DNA of 39,861 nt, from NCBI RefSeq assembly GCF_003234565.1, contig NZ_QKTU01000018.1, positions 1 through 39,861 on the forward strand. Reading direction: 5' to 3'. This DNA is from Curtobacterium sp. MCBD17_013. GTDB taxonomy: Bacteria; Actinomycetota; Actinomycetes; Actinomycetales; Microbacteriaceae. The translations under genes and the position numbers were made by a program. Shown here piece by piece: positions 32,483 through 39,861 of the stretch; within the stretch, counting starts at the first letter, position 1, and every line of letters starts with the position of its first letter. The notes under the pieces were generated by a model. That model saw only the letters and a program-made list of their open reading frames with translations. It was not told where the DNA came from and did not search any database.

Positions 32483-33619
32483 GAACGCCGACGCGGGGAT
32501 GACCTGCAGCTGCGAGTCCGCGTACCCGCCGACGTACAGGTCGCCGGTCGCCGGGTCCCGATCGAACGACACCGGCTGGCGGACCGTCGGCACCGTCCGC
32601 ACGAGCTGTGGTGCGCCGTCGGCACGGACGCGGAGCTGCGCGATCTCGTCGGTGTTCGCGAGCGCGGTGTAGATCGTCCCCGTCGCGGCGTCGGCGTGGA
32701 TCCAGAAGGCGCGGCCGGGGACGGCCGCGCGACCGAGCGCCCGGGGTGTCCCACCGATGTCGTACGTGAGCACCGCGTTGCCGCGCACGTCGCAGACGGC
32801 CACCCGGTCCCCGCCGATCGGCACGACGTGGCTCGGGCCCGCGCCGGCGGGCAGGGCGGCGACGAGCCGCAGCGTCGTCGCGTCGTAGACGAACAGCAGG
32901 TTCGCCGCGACGTCGACCACCGCGACCCGGTTCCCGACGGCTGTGATGCCACCGGGTTGGACGGGCTGCGTGAAGTGCGCGACCGTCCGTCCGTTCCGCA
33001 GGGCCCGGACGCCATGCCCGAACTCCTCGGTGACGAACGTGGTGCTGTTCACCCGCACCGCCTGGTGCGGGTGCCGGCCCGTCGACGCCGAGCTGACGAG
33101 GTCGAGTGACGGCAGCGCCAGCGTGTAGAGACGATCGCGGTCCTCCGCGGGGAGCAACAGGGGACCGTCGGGATCGGCGAGGTCGATCATCCGAGCGGAT
33201 CCGGGCACGGCCTTGGTCGTGACCGCGCCGGTGTCCATGTCGTAGCGGACGAGGCGGTCCTGCTTCCGCTCGGCCAGGTACACGGTGTGCACGGAGTCGG
33301 CCACCGCGACGCCCCAGGGATGGGCGGTGGCGGGGAGTGGGACGACCCGGCCGGCTGGCGTGACGGGCGGTGGCGGCACGTCCCCCGGTTCCGCCGCCTT
33401 CGTGACCACATGGCCCCGGTAGCCGGTGCGGGCGTGCGTGGCGGACGCGGACGGAGCGGTCGACCCCGAACAGGCGGCGAGCACGGCCACGAGTCCGCAC
33501 GAGACGAGCACCGCCAGCGCGGCGCCGGGTCGACGACCAGGGCGTCGCGGACGCCGGTCGCGCGAGGGCCCCGGTGTTCGCCCGGACGGTCGGCTCGAGG
33601 CGGCGCTCGCGGTGTCCAT
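32477..33619 (-). CDS. Secreted beta-propeller (NHL/YncE-like) lipoprotein
   Basis: The 380-aa protein has a long basic N-terminus (about 34 residues), a hydrophobic segment and lipobox VLAACSGS. It is followed by repeated strand patterns such as HPWGVAVADSVHTVYLAERK, PGGITAVGNRVAVVDVAANL, GPSHVVPIGGDRVAVCDVRG and PATGDLYVGGYADSQLQVI, typical of NHL/YncE-type propellers. It is probably tethered outside the cell. No catalytic motif is seen; propellers often bind ligands or partners. I chose ATG 33619 with AGGGTGG upstream. Its upstream region is shared with the divergent LysE-type exporter, but no joint operator was recognised in 33620-33819. Confidence 0.7.
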   Translation of the reverse strand: MDTASAASSRPSGRTPGPSRDRRPRRPGRRPGAALAVLVSCGLVAVLAACSGSTAPSASATHARTGYRGHVVTKAAEPGDVPPPPVTPAGRVVPLPATAHPWGVAVADSVHTVYLAERKQDRLVRYDMDTGAVTTKAVPGSARMIDLADPDGPLLLPAEDRDRLYTLALPSLDLVSSASTGRHPHQAVRVNSTTFVTEEFGHGVRALRNGRTVAHFTQPVQPGGITAVGNRVAVVDVAANLLFVYDATTLRLVAALPAGAGPSHVVPIGGDRVAVCDVRGNAVLTYDIGGTPRALGRAAVPGRAFWIHADAATGTIYTALANTDEIAQLRVRADGAPQLVRTVPTVRQPVSFDRDPATGDLYVGGYADSQLQVIPASAFR

Positions 33620-33819
33620 CGGTCCACCCTGCCCGCCTCGGCCGCACGTCCGCCGAACGAGGGCGGCGGGCCACCGCCGTCCCACGTCGGCGCACGACCG
33701 CTCGTCGGCCCCGCCCACGTCTGACGACGCGGTCCACGCCGGGAGCCCGACGGGGCCAGACGCACCCGGGCACCGGAGCGCGCTGTACTCGGGGCGGTCC
33801 CGCTCCTACCGTGAGGGGC

Positions 33820-34470
33820 ATGACGATCGCGACCACGGTCCTCCCGGCACTGAACGGGCTGGGCACCGGACTCGCGCTCATCGTCGCCATCGGAGCGCAG
33901 AACGCGTTCCTGCTCCGCCTGGCCGTGACCGCACCCCGACGCGTCGTCGCCGCGGCCGTGGGGATCTGCGCGGGGTCCGACGCCGTCCTCATCCTGGCGG
34001 GGGTGCTCGGCGTCGGCGCGGTCGTCGAGCGGGCGCCGGTCGCTCTCGTCGTGGTGCGGTTCGTCGGCGCGGCGTTCCTCCTGACCTACGGGGTGCTGGC
34101 GGCACGCCGGGCGATCCGGCCGGCGGGGGACGCCCTCGACGTCCGCGCGGTCGGCACCGACGACGGGACCACCGCGGGGACCGCTCGGCGCGCGGTCCTG
34201 ACGATGCTGGCGTTCACGTGGCTCAACCCCCACGTGTACCTCGACACACTCGTGTTCCTCGGGTCCGTCGCGAACGAGCAGGGCGTCGACGAACGGTGGT
34301 GGTGGGTCGGCGGCGCGGTGGCCGCGAGCTGCTGCTGGTTCTCGGCGCTCGGGTTCGGGTCCCGGATGCTCCGCCCGGTGTTCGCCCGCCCGGGGGCGTG
34401 GCGCGTGTTCGACGCGTGCATCGCGGTCGTGATGGTCGCGTTCGGGGTGCGGTTGCTGCTCGGGGCGTGA
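33820..34470 (+). CDS. LysE/ArgO-family amino-acid exporter
   Basis: The 216-aa membrane protein fits the LysE family: LGTGLALIVAIGAQNAFLLR at the first helix (the signature GAQN.F..R), CAGSDAVLILAGVLGVGA, and FTWLNPHVYLDTLVFLGS with the family NPHVYLDT motif. It should export basic amino acids such as lysine or arginine. TACCGT (33807-33812) lies 7 nt before the ATG, so the transcript may be leaderless. No LysG-type regulator gene is adjacent, unlike the Corynebacterium lysEG pair. Confidence 0.93.
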   Translation: MTIATTVLPALNGLGTGLALIVAIGAQNAFLLRLAVTAPRRVVAAAVGICAGSDAVLILAGVLGVGAVVERAPVALVVVRFVGAAFLLTYGVLAARRAIRPAGDALDVRAVGTDDGTTAGTARRAVLTMLAFTWLNPHVYLDTLVFLGSVANEQGVDERWWWVGGAVAASCCWFSALGFGSRMLRPVFARPGAWRVFDACIAVVMVAFGVRLLLGA

Positions 34471-34497
34471 TCCGGCGCGCGGGCGTCGGACGACGGC

Positions 34498-35166
34498 TCA
34501 GCCGAGCAGCCACCCGTTGTCCGCCGCGATCCGCAGCGCCTCGGTGGCGTTCCGCGCCGCGGTCTTGCCGATCGCAGCGCTGAGGTGGTTCCGCACCGTG
34601 CCCTCGGACAGGTGCAGCTCCGCGGCCACGCCCGCGACGGTCGGCGCCGTGCGGAAGGCGATGAGGACCTCCGTCTCGCGTGCGGTCAACGGCGAGGGGC
34701 CGGCGGCGAGCGACTCCGCCGCGAGCACCGGATCGACGACGCGGAACCCGGCGGCCACCCGGCGGACGGCGTCGGCGAGCTGTTCCGCGGGTGTGTCCTT
34801 GACGACGAACCCCGACGCGCCGGCCTCGAGCGCGCGGCGCAGGTAGCCCGGTCGGCCGAACGTGGTGACGATGAGCGAGCGGCAGGACGGGAGGGCCGTG
34901 GCCAGGTCGCGTGCCGCCCGCAGCCCGTCGGCGCCCGGCATCTCGACGTCGAGCAGGGCGACGTCCGCGCCCGACGCCCGCGCCGCGTCGACGACCTCGT
35001 CCCCGCGGCCGACCTGGGCGACGACGCTGATGTCCGATTCGAGCGACAGCAGGGACGCGAGCGCGCCGCGGACCAGGGCCTGGTCGTCGGCGAGGAGGAC
35101 CCGGATCGTGGTCGAGCCGGGCATCGCCGCCGACGCCGTCACGCCGGTCGTCTCCGCGGCGCTCAC
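34498..35166 (-). CDS. NarL/LuxR-family response regulator, DesR-like
   Basis: The 222-aa regulator has a receiver domain (IRVLLADDQALVRGAL; Asp73 in VALLDVEMPGADG; FVVKDTPAEQL) and a LuxR helix-turn-helix (LTARETEVLIAF, VAAELHLSEGTVRNHLSAAI). I chose GTG 35166, which overlaps the kinase stop (GTGA); an ATG at about 35124 is an alternative start nearer the conserved domain. It is last in the ABC exporter-kinase-regulator operon and likely controls that operon through CGTCATGG repeats at 38228-38258. Confidence 0.92.
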   Translation of the reverse strand: MSAAETTGVTASAAMPGSTTIRVLLADDQALVRGALASLLSLESDISVVAQVGRGDEVVDAARASGADVALLDVEMPGADGLRAARDLATALPSCRSLIVTTFGRPGYLRRALEAGASGFVVKDTPAEQLADAVRRVAAGFRVVDPVLAAESLAAGPSPLTARETEVLIAFRTAPTVAGVAAELHLSEGTVRNHLSAAIGKTAARNATEALRIAADNGWLLG

Positions 35167-36383
35167 CGACGCCCCCGCCCGACGCGGAGGAGGAACCCGC
35201 CGAGGTCGCTCGTCCCGGTCGTCATGGTCGCACCGACCGCGTCCGCACGCTCGCGGAGTCCACGAAGCCCGTTGCCGCCGAGCGGTGCACCGACGGGCGC
35301 GACCCCGTCGGCCAGGTCGTCCGACGCACCGGCGCCGTCGTCCTCGACGGTGATCGCGCTGCGGGTCAGGGTGACCCGAGCGCGCGTGGCGGCGGCGTGC
35401 CGGACGACGTTCGTCACGCCCTCGCGGAGCACCCACGCGAAGAGCGACCTGCTGTCGGCCACGACGGCGTGGGCGTTCGCGGGGAGGTCGGCGTCGATCC
35501 CGGCGGCCTGGAGCGCGGCCCGGGCGGACACGAGCTCGGCGTCGAGGTCGGCCTCGCGGTACCCGCTCACCGCCTGCCGGAGACCCTGCAGGGCCTCGCG
35601 GGCGAGCCGTTCGACGTCGGCCATCTCACTGCGCGCGGCGGCGGGATCGCGGTCCACGAGCCTCCCGGCCAGCTCCGACTTGATCGCGACCACGGTCAGG
35701 GAGTGGCCGAGCACGTCGTGGAGGTCCCGCGAGAACCGGGCCCGTTCCTCCACGACGGCGAGACGGGTGATCTCGTCCTGCGCGACGCCGAGTTCCTGCT
35801 CGGCGGCCCGCTGGCGCCCGAAGAAGGTCATCGACGCGCCGATGGACACGGTCACGAGCGGCGCGAACAGCAGGCCGTCGTTCGAGCTCACGTCCCATCC
35901 GGCGATGCCGCAGATCACGACCTGCGCGGCAGCGATCGCCAGGATGGCCACCGCGGCCACCCACATCCGCACCGCGACGAACCCGACCAGTGACGCGAGC
36001 AGGAACCACGTCCACATGGCGACGGCGCCGAGCGGCACGAGGGGCAGGACGCTCAGCAGGGCGAACGTGCTGAGGACGACGATGCGGCCGGGCAGCCGTC
36101 GTCGCCACATGAGCTCCGGCGCGACGAGGTACGCCACGTAGACCACGGCGAGCACGACGCTGTCGACCACGTGCTTGCGGACCGAGCCGCCGTCCGTGAA
36201 CACCGCGAGGACGAGGAGCACCTGCCACGCCAGCCCGAAGAACGCCCCCGGGTACCAGCGTCGACGGGCCGTCCGGAGGTCGCCCTCCGCCATGCCCGGC
36301 GCGCCGGACCACGGGAACGACCGGGAGGTGCGGCGCACGTCCTCCGTGCGCCGCACCTGGGTCGTCTGGGTCGCGTCCGTCAC
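35163..36383 (-). CDS. DesK-like membrane sensor histidine kinase (HisKA_3)
   Basis: The 406-aa kinase has about five hydrophobic helices between residues 45 and 190 with short loops, then a coiled linker (RAAEQELGVAQDEITRLAVVEE). A HisKA_3 helix with His222 (RFSRDLHDVLGHSLTVVAIK) and an ATPase domain (VLREGVTNVVRHAAAT, EDDGAGAS, GNGLRGLRERA) follow. DesK-type kinases read membrane state or transporter activity. It is preceded by the ABC-2 genes (20 nt) and coupled to the regulator. The start is GTG 36383; no strong ribosome site is visible. Confidence 0.92.
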   Translation of the reverse strand: MTDATQTTQVRRTEDVRRTSRSFPWSGAPGMAEGDLRTARRRWYPGAFFGLAWQVLLVLAVFTDGGSVRKHVVDSVVLAVVYVAYLVAPELMWRRRLPGRIVVLSTFALLSVLPLVPLGAVAMWTWFLLASLVGFVAVRMWVAAVAILAIAAAQVVICGIAGWDVSSNDGLLFAPLVTVSIGASMTFFGRQRAAEQELGVAQDEITRLAVVEERARFSRDLHDVLGHSLTVVAIKSELAGRLVDRDPAAARSEMADVERLAREALQGLRQAVSGYREADLDAELVSARAALQAAGIDADLPANAHAVVADSRSLFAWVLREGVTNVVRHAAATRARVTLTRSAITVEDDGAGASDDLADGVAPVGAPLGGNGLRGLRERADAVGATMTTGTSDLGGFLLRVGRGRR

Positions 36384-36403
36384 GCGATCCAGCGTAGGTC
36401 CGG

Positions 36404-37255
36404 TCACTGCCGTGCGGCGTCGCGGCGGTAGCGCCAGACGACGACCGCGGCGAGACCGAACGCCCAGGCCGCCAGCACCAGGGCGGGTTCGAGCATGCTC
36501 CCGTCCGCGCCAGCGCCCATCTGGCCCATCCGGTCGAGCCAGTACGACGGGACCCCGTGCGCGAGGGTGCTCATCCACGACGGCATGATCGACAGCGGGA
36601 CCCACAGGCCGCCGAGGATCGCGAGCCCCATGAACACGACCATGAACAGCGGCTGTGCGAACGAGGGGCGGGCGAACTGCCCGATGAGGATGGCGATGAG
36701 GGCGAACGGCACCACCCCGGCCCACACGCCGACGCCGGCGACGAACCAGCGGCCGGGTGCGAGGTCGGCGTGCAGCGCGAGCACGGACACGAGCGTCACG
36801 ACGACGATGCCGAGCGCGGCGACCGCCATCGCGGCGATGACCTTCGACACGAGGAACCCGACCCCGGACAGCGGGGTGATCCGCAGCTGCCGGTTCCACC
36901 CGATGGACCGTTCCGTGACGATCGTGAACGCCTGCCCGAGCGCCGCCATCATGGCGCCGTACGACGCCATCTGCAGCGTGGTGACGACGAGCCACGGCAG
37001 CTTCGTCGCGGGGTCGACCTGACCGCTCGACCCGTAGGCGGACCCGAACGCCAGGAGCATCACCACGGGTACCGCGATCGTGAACACGAGCGACCGGACG
37101 TTGCGGAGCTGCCGCTTGGCCTCGAGGGCGACGTACCGGATCGGCAGGCGACCCCGGGTCCGGAGCGGGACGGGAGCGGTCAGGGCGTCGTCGGTGGGCG
37201 AGGTCGCCGCGGTGTCGGTGGCCCGAACCGGCGTGGAGGGGATGGACGTGCTCAT
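36404..37255 (-). CDS. ABC-2 type transporter permease
   Basis: The 283-aa protein has a 40-residue cytoplasmic lead and six predicted helices. It includes SLVFTIAVPVVMLLAFGSAY, TIVTERSIGWNRQLRITPLS (the ABC-2 coupling region) and MGLAILGGLWVPLSIMPSWM. ABC-2 permeases export drugs, peptides or lipids. Its ATG overlaps the ATPase stop (ATGA), so the two are produced together. With the DesK/DesR-like pair it forms a common actinobacterial/firmicute-style exporter-sensor unit. Confidence 0.9.
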   Translation of the reverse strand: MSTSIPSTPVRATDTAATSPTDDALTAPVPLRTRGRLPIRYVALEAKRQLRNVRSLVFTIAVPVVMLLAFGSAYGSSGQVDPATKLPWLVVTTLQMASYGAMMAALGQAFTIVTERSIGWNRQLRITPLSGVGFLVSKVIAAMAVAALGIVVVTLVSVLALHADLAPGRWFVAGVGVWAGVVPFALIAILIGQFARPSFAQPLFMVVFMGLAILGGLWVPLSIMPSWMSTLAHGVPSYWLDRMGQMGAGADGSMLEPALVLAAWAFGLAAVVVWRYRRDAARQ

Positions 37256-38184
37256 GATCGGGCTCCGGTCGACTCGGCGGACGACGGCTCGTCCGTGGTG
37301 CGGGTGAGGGCGAGGAAGGCGTCGTCCATCGTGGTCGGCACCACCTCGATGTCGTGCGCGGCGGGGAACGCCGCGAGCAGGGCGCGCAGGGTCGCGTCCG
37401 ATCGGTCGGTGACGAGCGTGACCGTGCCGTGCCGTTCCTCCAGACCGCTGACGCCGGGCAGACCGCGGAGCGCGTCGTGGTCCGCGGGGCCGACCCCGGT
37501 GAACCGGATCGTCCGGGCGGCCGCGATCGCCTTGATCTCGGCGGGGGTGCCGTCGGCGACGATCCGTCCGGCGCGCATGATCACGATCCGGTCGGCGAAC
37601 GTGTCGGCCTCGTCGAGGTAGTGCGTCGCGAACACGACGGTGCGGCCGGTGTCCGTGAACTCGCGCATGGAGGACCAGAAGGTGTGTCGGGCCTCGACGT
37701 CCATCGCCGCGGTCGGCTCGTCGAGCACGAGCAGGTCCGGGTCGGACACCACGGCCACCGCGAACCGGGCGCGCTGGAGCTGCCCGCCGGACAGCTTGTT
37801 CACGCGGCGGCCCGCGATCTCGGTGCAGCGCGCGCGGCGGAGTGCCTCGTCGACGGACATCGGGGCCCGGTGGGCGCTCGCGACCAGGGCGACGGAGTCC
37901 CGGACGGTGAGGTCGGGCAGGAGCGCACCGCCCTGGAGCATCGCACCGACGCGGCCGTCGACGATCGCGTCACGCGCCGCGCCGCCGAAGAGCCGCACGC
38001 TGCCCGCCGTCGGGGTGGCGAGCCCGAGCGCGAGGTCCACCGTGGTCGTCTTGCCGGCCCCGTTCGGGCCGAGGAGGGCGACGACCTCGCCCCGGTGGAT
38101 CGTCAGGTCGACACCGTCGACCGCGGTCACCGCACCGAACCGCTTGTGCAGTCCGGCCAGCTGGATGATCGGCGTTTCGTTCAT
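37252..38184 (-). CDS. ABC-2 exporter ATP-binding protein
   Basis: The 310-aa ATPase shows Walker A GPNGAGKT (39-46), the signature LSGGQLQRARF (131-141), Walker B LLVLDEP (151-157) and the H-loop His188 (VFATHYLDEADTF). A C-terminal extension of about 90 residues follows (TIRFTGVGPADHDAL...), usual in drug-export ATPases of the DrrA type. It leads the operon exporter-ATPase, permease, kinase, regulator. Direct repeats of CGTCATGG lie 44-74 nt upstream of its start. Confidence 0.95.
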   Translation of the reverse strand: MNETPIIQLAGLHKRFGAVTAVDGVDLTIHRGEVVALLGPNGAGKTTTVDLALGLATPTAGSVRLFGGAARDAIVDGRVGAMLQGGALLPDLTVRDSVALVASAHRAPMSVDEALRRARCTEIAGRRVNKLSGGQLQRARFAVAVVSDPDLLVLDEPTAAMDVEARHTFWSSMREFTDTGRTVVFATHYLDEADTFADRIVIMRAGRIVADGTPAEIKAIAAARTIRFTGVGPADHDALRGLPGVSGLEERHGTVTLVTDRSDATLRALLAAFPAAHDIEVVPTTMDDAFLALTRTTDEPSSAESTGARS

Positions 38185-38227
38185 GCGGCCAGCGTGGCGG
38201 AACCGCGGGCGCGGGACGTCTGCGGTC

Positions 38228-38258
38228 CGTCATGGATCCGGCGTGACATTCGTCATGG
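38228..38258 (-). promoter_or_regulatory. Probable DesR-like operator region of the ABC-2 operon
   Basis: CGTCATGG occurs twice (38228-38235 and 38251-38258), 23 bp apart, about two helical turns. The second copy is part of the inverted repeat TGAC-ATTC-GTCA (38244-38255). The position upstream of the ABC-2 operon suits its own LuxR-type regulator. Confidence 0.5.
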
Positions 38259-38324
38259 TGCGGAGGCGGTCGGGTCGAGGTCGGGGCGGTGTGCATCTCG
38301 CACCGGTTCACACCCCGGTAACGA

Positions 38325-38364
38325 CATGTTGCACATGGTCGGCCGGTGTCCGGACTCCTAGCGT
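38325..38364 (+). promoter_or_regulatory. Palindrome and -10 upstream of the cytosine-permease-like gene
   Basis: CATGTTGCACATG (38325-38337) is a 13-nt palindrome. TAGCGT (38359-38364) is a TAnnnT-type -10; transcription would begin near 38371, putting the palindrome at about -46 to -34. A GGTGTG/CACACC inverted repeat (38288-38314) lies just upstream. Confidence 0.45.
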
Positions 38365-38428
38365 TGGCGCAACCCCGCGCCGGCGACGCACTCCGCGTTC
38401 CGGGCCCGTCCGACCCGAGGAGCCACAG

Positions 38429-39784
38429 ATGGCCAGCGACACCGCAGCTTCGGCACCACCCGTCTCGTCATCGTCGGCGACGGTCGCCGTCGACGACTAC
38501 TCCCTCCGCCGTGTGCCGCAGTCCGCCCGCTACGGGTGGTTCCAGGTGGCCGTGCAGCGGTTCGGGCAGATCTCGGCCCTGTCGCAGTTCCTGCTCGGGG
38601 CGACGCTCGGCTTCGGCATGAGCTTCTGGGCCGCGTTCTGGGCGATCACGCTCGGCGCGGTGATCCTCGAGATCGTGTCGGTCTTCGTCGGCGTGATCGG
38701 GGTCCGCGAAGGCCTCAACACCTCCGTGATCGCGCGGTGGACCGGGTTCGGCAAGGGCGGCTCCGCGCTCGTCGGGCTCGCGATCGGCATGAGCCTCATC
38801 GGGTGGTTCGGGATCCAGTCGGGCGTCTCGGCGTCCGGGCTCGTCGCGATCCTGCCGATCCTGCCGGCGTGGGCGTGGTCGCTCGTGTTCGGCCTGCTCG
38901 TCACGGCGATCGTGCTCCGCGGGTTCCACTCGATGCAGTGGCTGGCGAACATCACCGTGCCGCTGTTCCTGGTCCTCGTCGGGTGGGCGATCACCGTCGA
39001 GCTGAGCAAGCACTCGATCGCGGAGCTCGCCGCCAAGGCCCCGGCCGGTCCGCACATGGGCTTCGTGGCGGGCACGACGCTCGTCGCCGGCGGGTTCATC
39101 GTCGGGGCCGTGATCACCCCCGACATGACCCGGTTCAACAAGAGCACCGGCGACGTCGTCAAGCAGACGCTCCTCGGCGTGACGCTCGGCGAGTACGTGA
39201 TCGGCCTGGCGGGCGTCCTGCTCGCCCACGCGGTCGGGTCCTCGGACATCACGCGCGTGATCACGTCGTCGGTCGGCTGGGTCGGCGTGCTCGTGATCCT
39301 GCTCGGCACCTTCAAGATCAACGACTGGAACATCTACAGCTCGAGCCTCGGCGTCACGAACTTCATCGACGCCGTGTTCGGTCGGCAGGTCAACCGCGGC
39401 GTGGTCACGCTCGTCATGGGCGTCGTCGGCTCGGTGCTCGCGGCGGTCGGGTTCCTGGGCGCGTTCACGCCGTTCCTCACCGTCCTCGGCGTCGTGTTCC
39501 CCCCGATCGCCGGGATCATGGTCGCCGAGTACTTCGTGGTGAAGACCTGGCGTCGCGAGCTGAGCGCCGCCGCGGACGTCCCGGCGACCTCACCGACGTG
39601 GGTGCCGATGACGCTCGTCGTGTGGGCCATCGCGGCCCTGATCGGCTACTTCGTCACGATCGGCATCCCGTCGATCAACTCGGTCGTCATCGCGTTCGTC
39701 CTCTACGTGATCGCCGGCAAGGCCGGCCTGGTCCGCGGCGTCGGGGTCAGCCACACGGAGACCGCACCGGTCCCGGCCCGCTGA
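38429..39784 (+). CDS. codB: NCS1-family cytosine permease-like transporter
   Basis: The 451-aa membrane protein has about 12 helices and fits the cytosine permease (CodB) branch of NCS1: GWFQVAVQRFGQISALSQFL, FWAITLGAVILEIVSVFVGV, GWFGIQSGVSASGL, GAVITPDMTRFNKSTGDVVK and FKINDWNIYSSSLGVTNFID. It would import cytosine or a related base with a cation. GAGGAG (38417-38422) is 6 nt before the ATG. No cytosine deaminase is within the window. The last 36 coding bases before the end (39740-39775) reappear inverted at the window edge. Confidence 0.87.
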   Translation: MASDTAASAPPVSSSSATVAVDDYSLRRVPQSARYGWFQVAVQRFGQISALSQFLLGATLGFGMSFWAAFWAITLGAVILEIVSVFVGVIGVREGLNTSVIARWTGFGKGGSALVGLAIGMSLIGWFGIQSGVSASGLVAILPILPAWAWSLVFGLLVTAIVLRGFHSMQWLANITVPLFLVLVGWAITVELSKHSIAELAAKAPAGPHMGFVAGTTLVAGGFIVGAVITPDMTRFNKSTGDVVKQTLLGVTLGEYVIGLAGVLLAHAVGSSDITRVITSSVGWVGVLVILLGTFKINDWNIYSSSLGVTNFIDAVFGRQVNRGVVTLVMGVVGSVLAAVGFLGAFTPFLTVLGVVFPPIAGIMVAEYFVVKTWRRELSAAADVPATSPTWVPMTLVVWAIAALIGYFVTIGIPSINSVVIAFVLYVIAGKAGLVRGVGVSHTETAPVPAR

Positions 39785-39861
39785 GCCCGGGCCTCCCGGC
39801 CGGGAGGCCCGCCCCCCGGCGCCGACGGGACCGGTGCGGTCTCCGTGTGGCTGACCCCGAC
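39740..39861. repeat. 36-bp perfect inverted repeat reaching the window end
   Basis: Bases 39826-39861 are the exact reverse complement of 39740-39775 in the 3' end of the permease gene; identity stops at 39776. The loop between the arms contains the stop codon and the hairpin terminator. The arm continues to the last base, so the repeat may extend beyond the window. Confidence 0.85.
39789..39810 (+). terminator. GC-rich hairpin terminator after the permease gene
   Basis: GGGCCTCCC (39789-39797) and GGGAGGCCC (39802-39810) pair perfectly around a GGCC loop, 4 nt after the permease stop. There is no U tract, as usual in this G+C range. Confidence 0.65.

Noticed and set aside
30666..33992. A 1100-codon minus-strand frame across the COG4705-like, FetB-like and propeller genes
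   Set aside because: Same reason: a shadow of real genes, with Arg/Ser/Thr-rich sequence.
1..39861. tRNA, rRNA, CRISPR arrays, prophage or toxin-antitoxin genes
   Set aside because: None was recognised on either strand. All well-supported genes are metabolic, transport or regulatory apart from the transposase fragment.

Overview
The window is high-GC DNA (roughly 70% G+C) with dense, overlapping genes, GTG/TTG starts, TAnnnT-type -10 boxes and many apparently leaderless genes. A DevS/DevR-type sensor pair close to the mycobacterial one is present. This fits an actinobacterium, most likely Micrococcales/Microbacteriaceae (Curtobacterium-like); the genus is inference. Both ends look like contig breaks: the left edge cuts an IS3-type transposase gene, and the last 36 bases are a perfect inverted copy of the end of the last gene.

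Layout. 1-210: IS fragment and a strong hairpin terminator. 222-9073: carbohydrate locus with a LacI regulator, a GH42-like hydrolase and a mannose-6-phosphate-isomerase-like enzyme on one strand. A sorbitol-dehydrogenase-like enzyme and a CUT1 ABC importer without its ATPase lie on the other strand. Two LacI-type operators sit in the divergent promoter region. 9099-16166: DevR/DevS two-component system with a universal stress protein, phosphoketolase, PPOX-fold protein, a tiny protein and a membrane protein; DosR-like boxes sit about 43 bp upstream of the predicted starts. 16274-19510: Dabb protein, Bcr/CflA-type MFS pump, ArsR-like regulator with three 14-bp-phased repeats, a small protein and a YbhB-type protein. 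19586-23782: orphan sensor kinase, GT-C glycosyltransferase, DUF2127 membrane protein, SseB-type protein. 23792-29431: four-carbon acid-sugar locus (amidohydrolase, MFS transporter, PdxA2-like dehydrogenase, GntR regulator, DUF1537 kinase). 29493-32457: orphan OmpR-type regulator, DedA protein, COG4705-like membrane protein, UPF0014/FetB-like permease. 32477-34470: beta-propeller lipoprotein and LysE-type exporter. 34498-38184: DesK/DesR-like pair with an ABC-2 exporter. 38429-39784: cytosine-permease-like NCS1 transporter.

Most interesting result. Five promoters carry the same direct repeat, CTKGG-N6-CTKGG (11-bp phasing), followed exactly 11 nt later by a weak -10 of form sAnnnT. They precede the orphan kinase (19586), the GT-C gene (22215, minus), DUF2127 (22340), dedA-regulator (30807, minus) and the COG4705-like gene (30897). 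This is the architecture of PhoB/OmpR class-II activation. It suggests that the kinase and the regulator, about 9 kb apart, form one split two-component system controlling an envelope/membrane regulon that includes itself. I do not recognise this regulon from the literature.

The other clusters are readable catabolic or stress modules, each with its own visible operators. No rRNA, tRNA or CRISPR array was seen.
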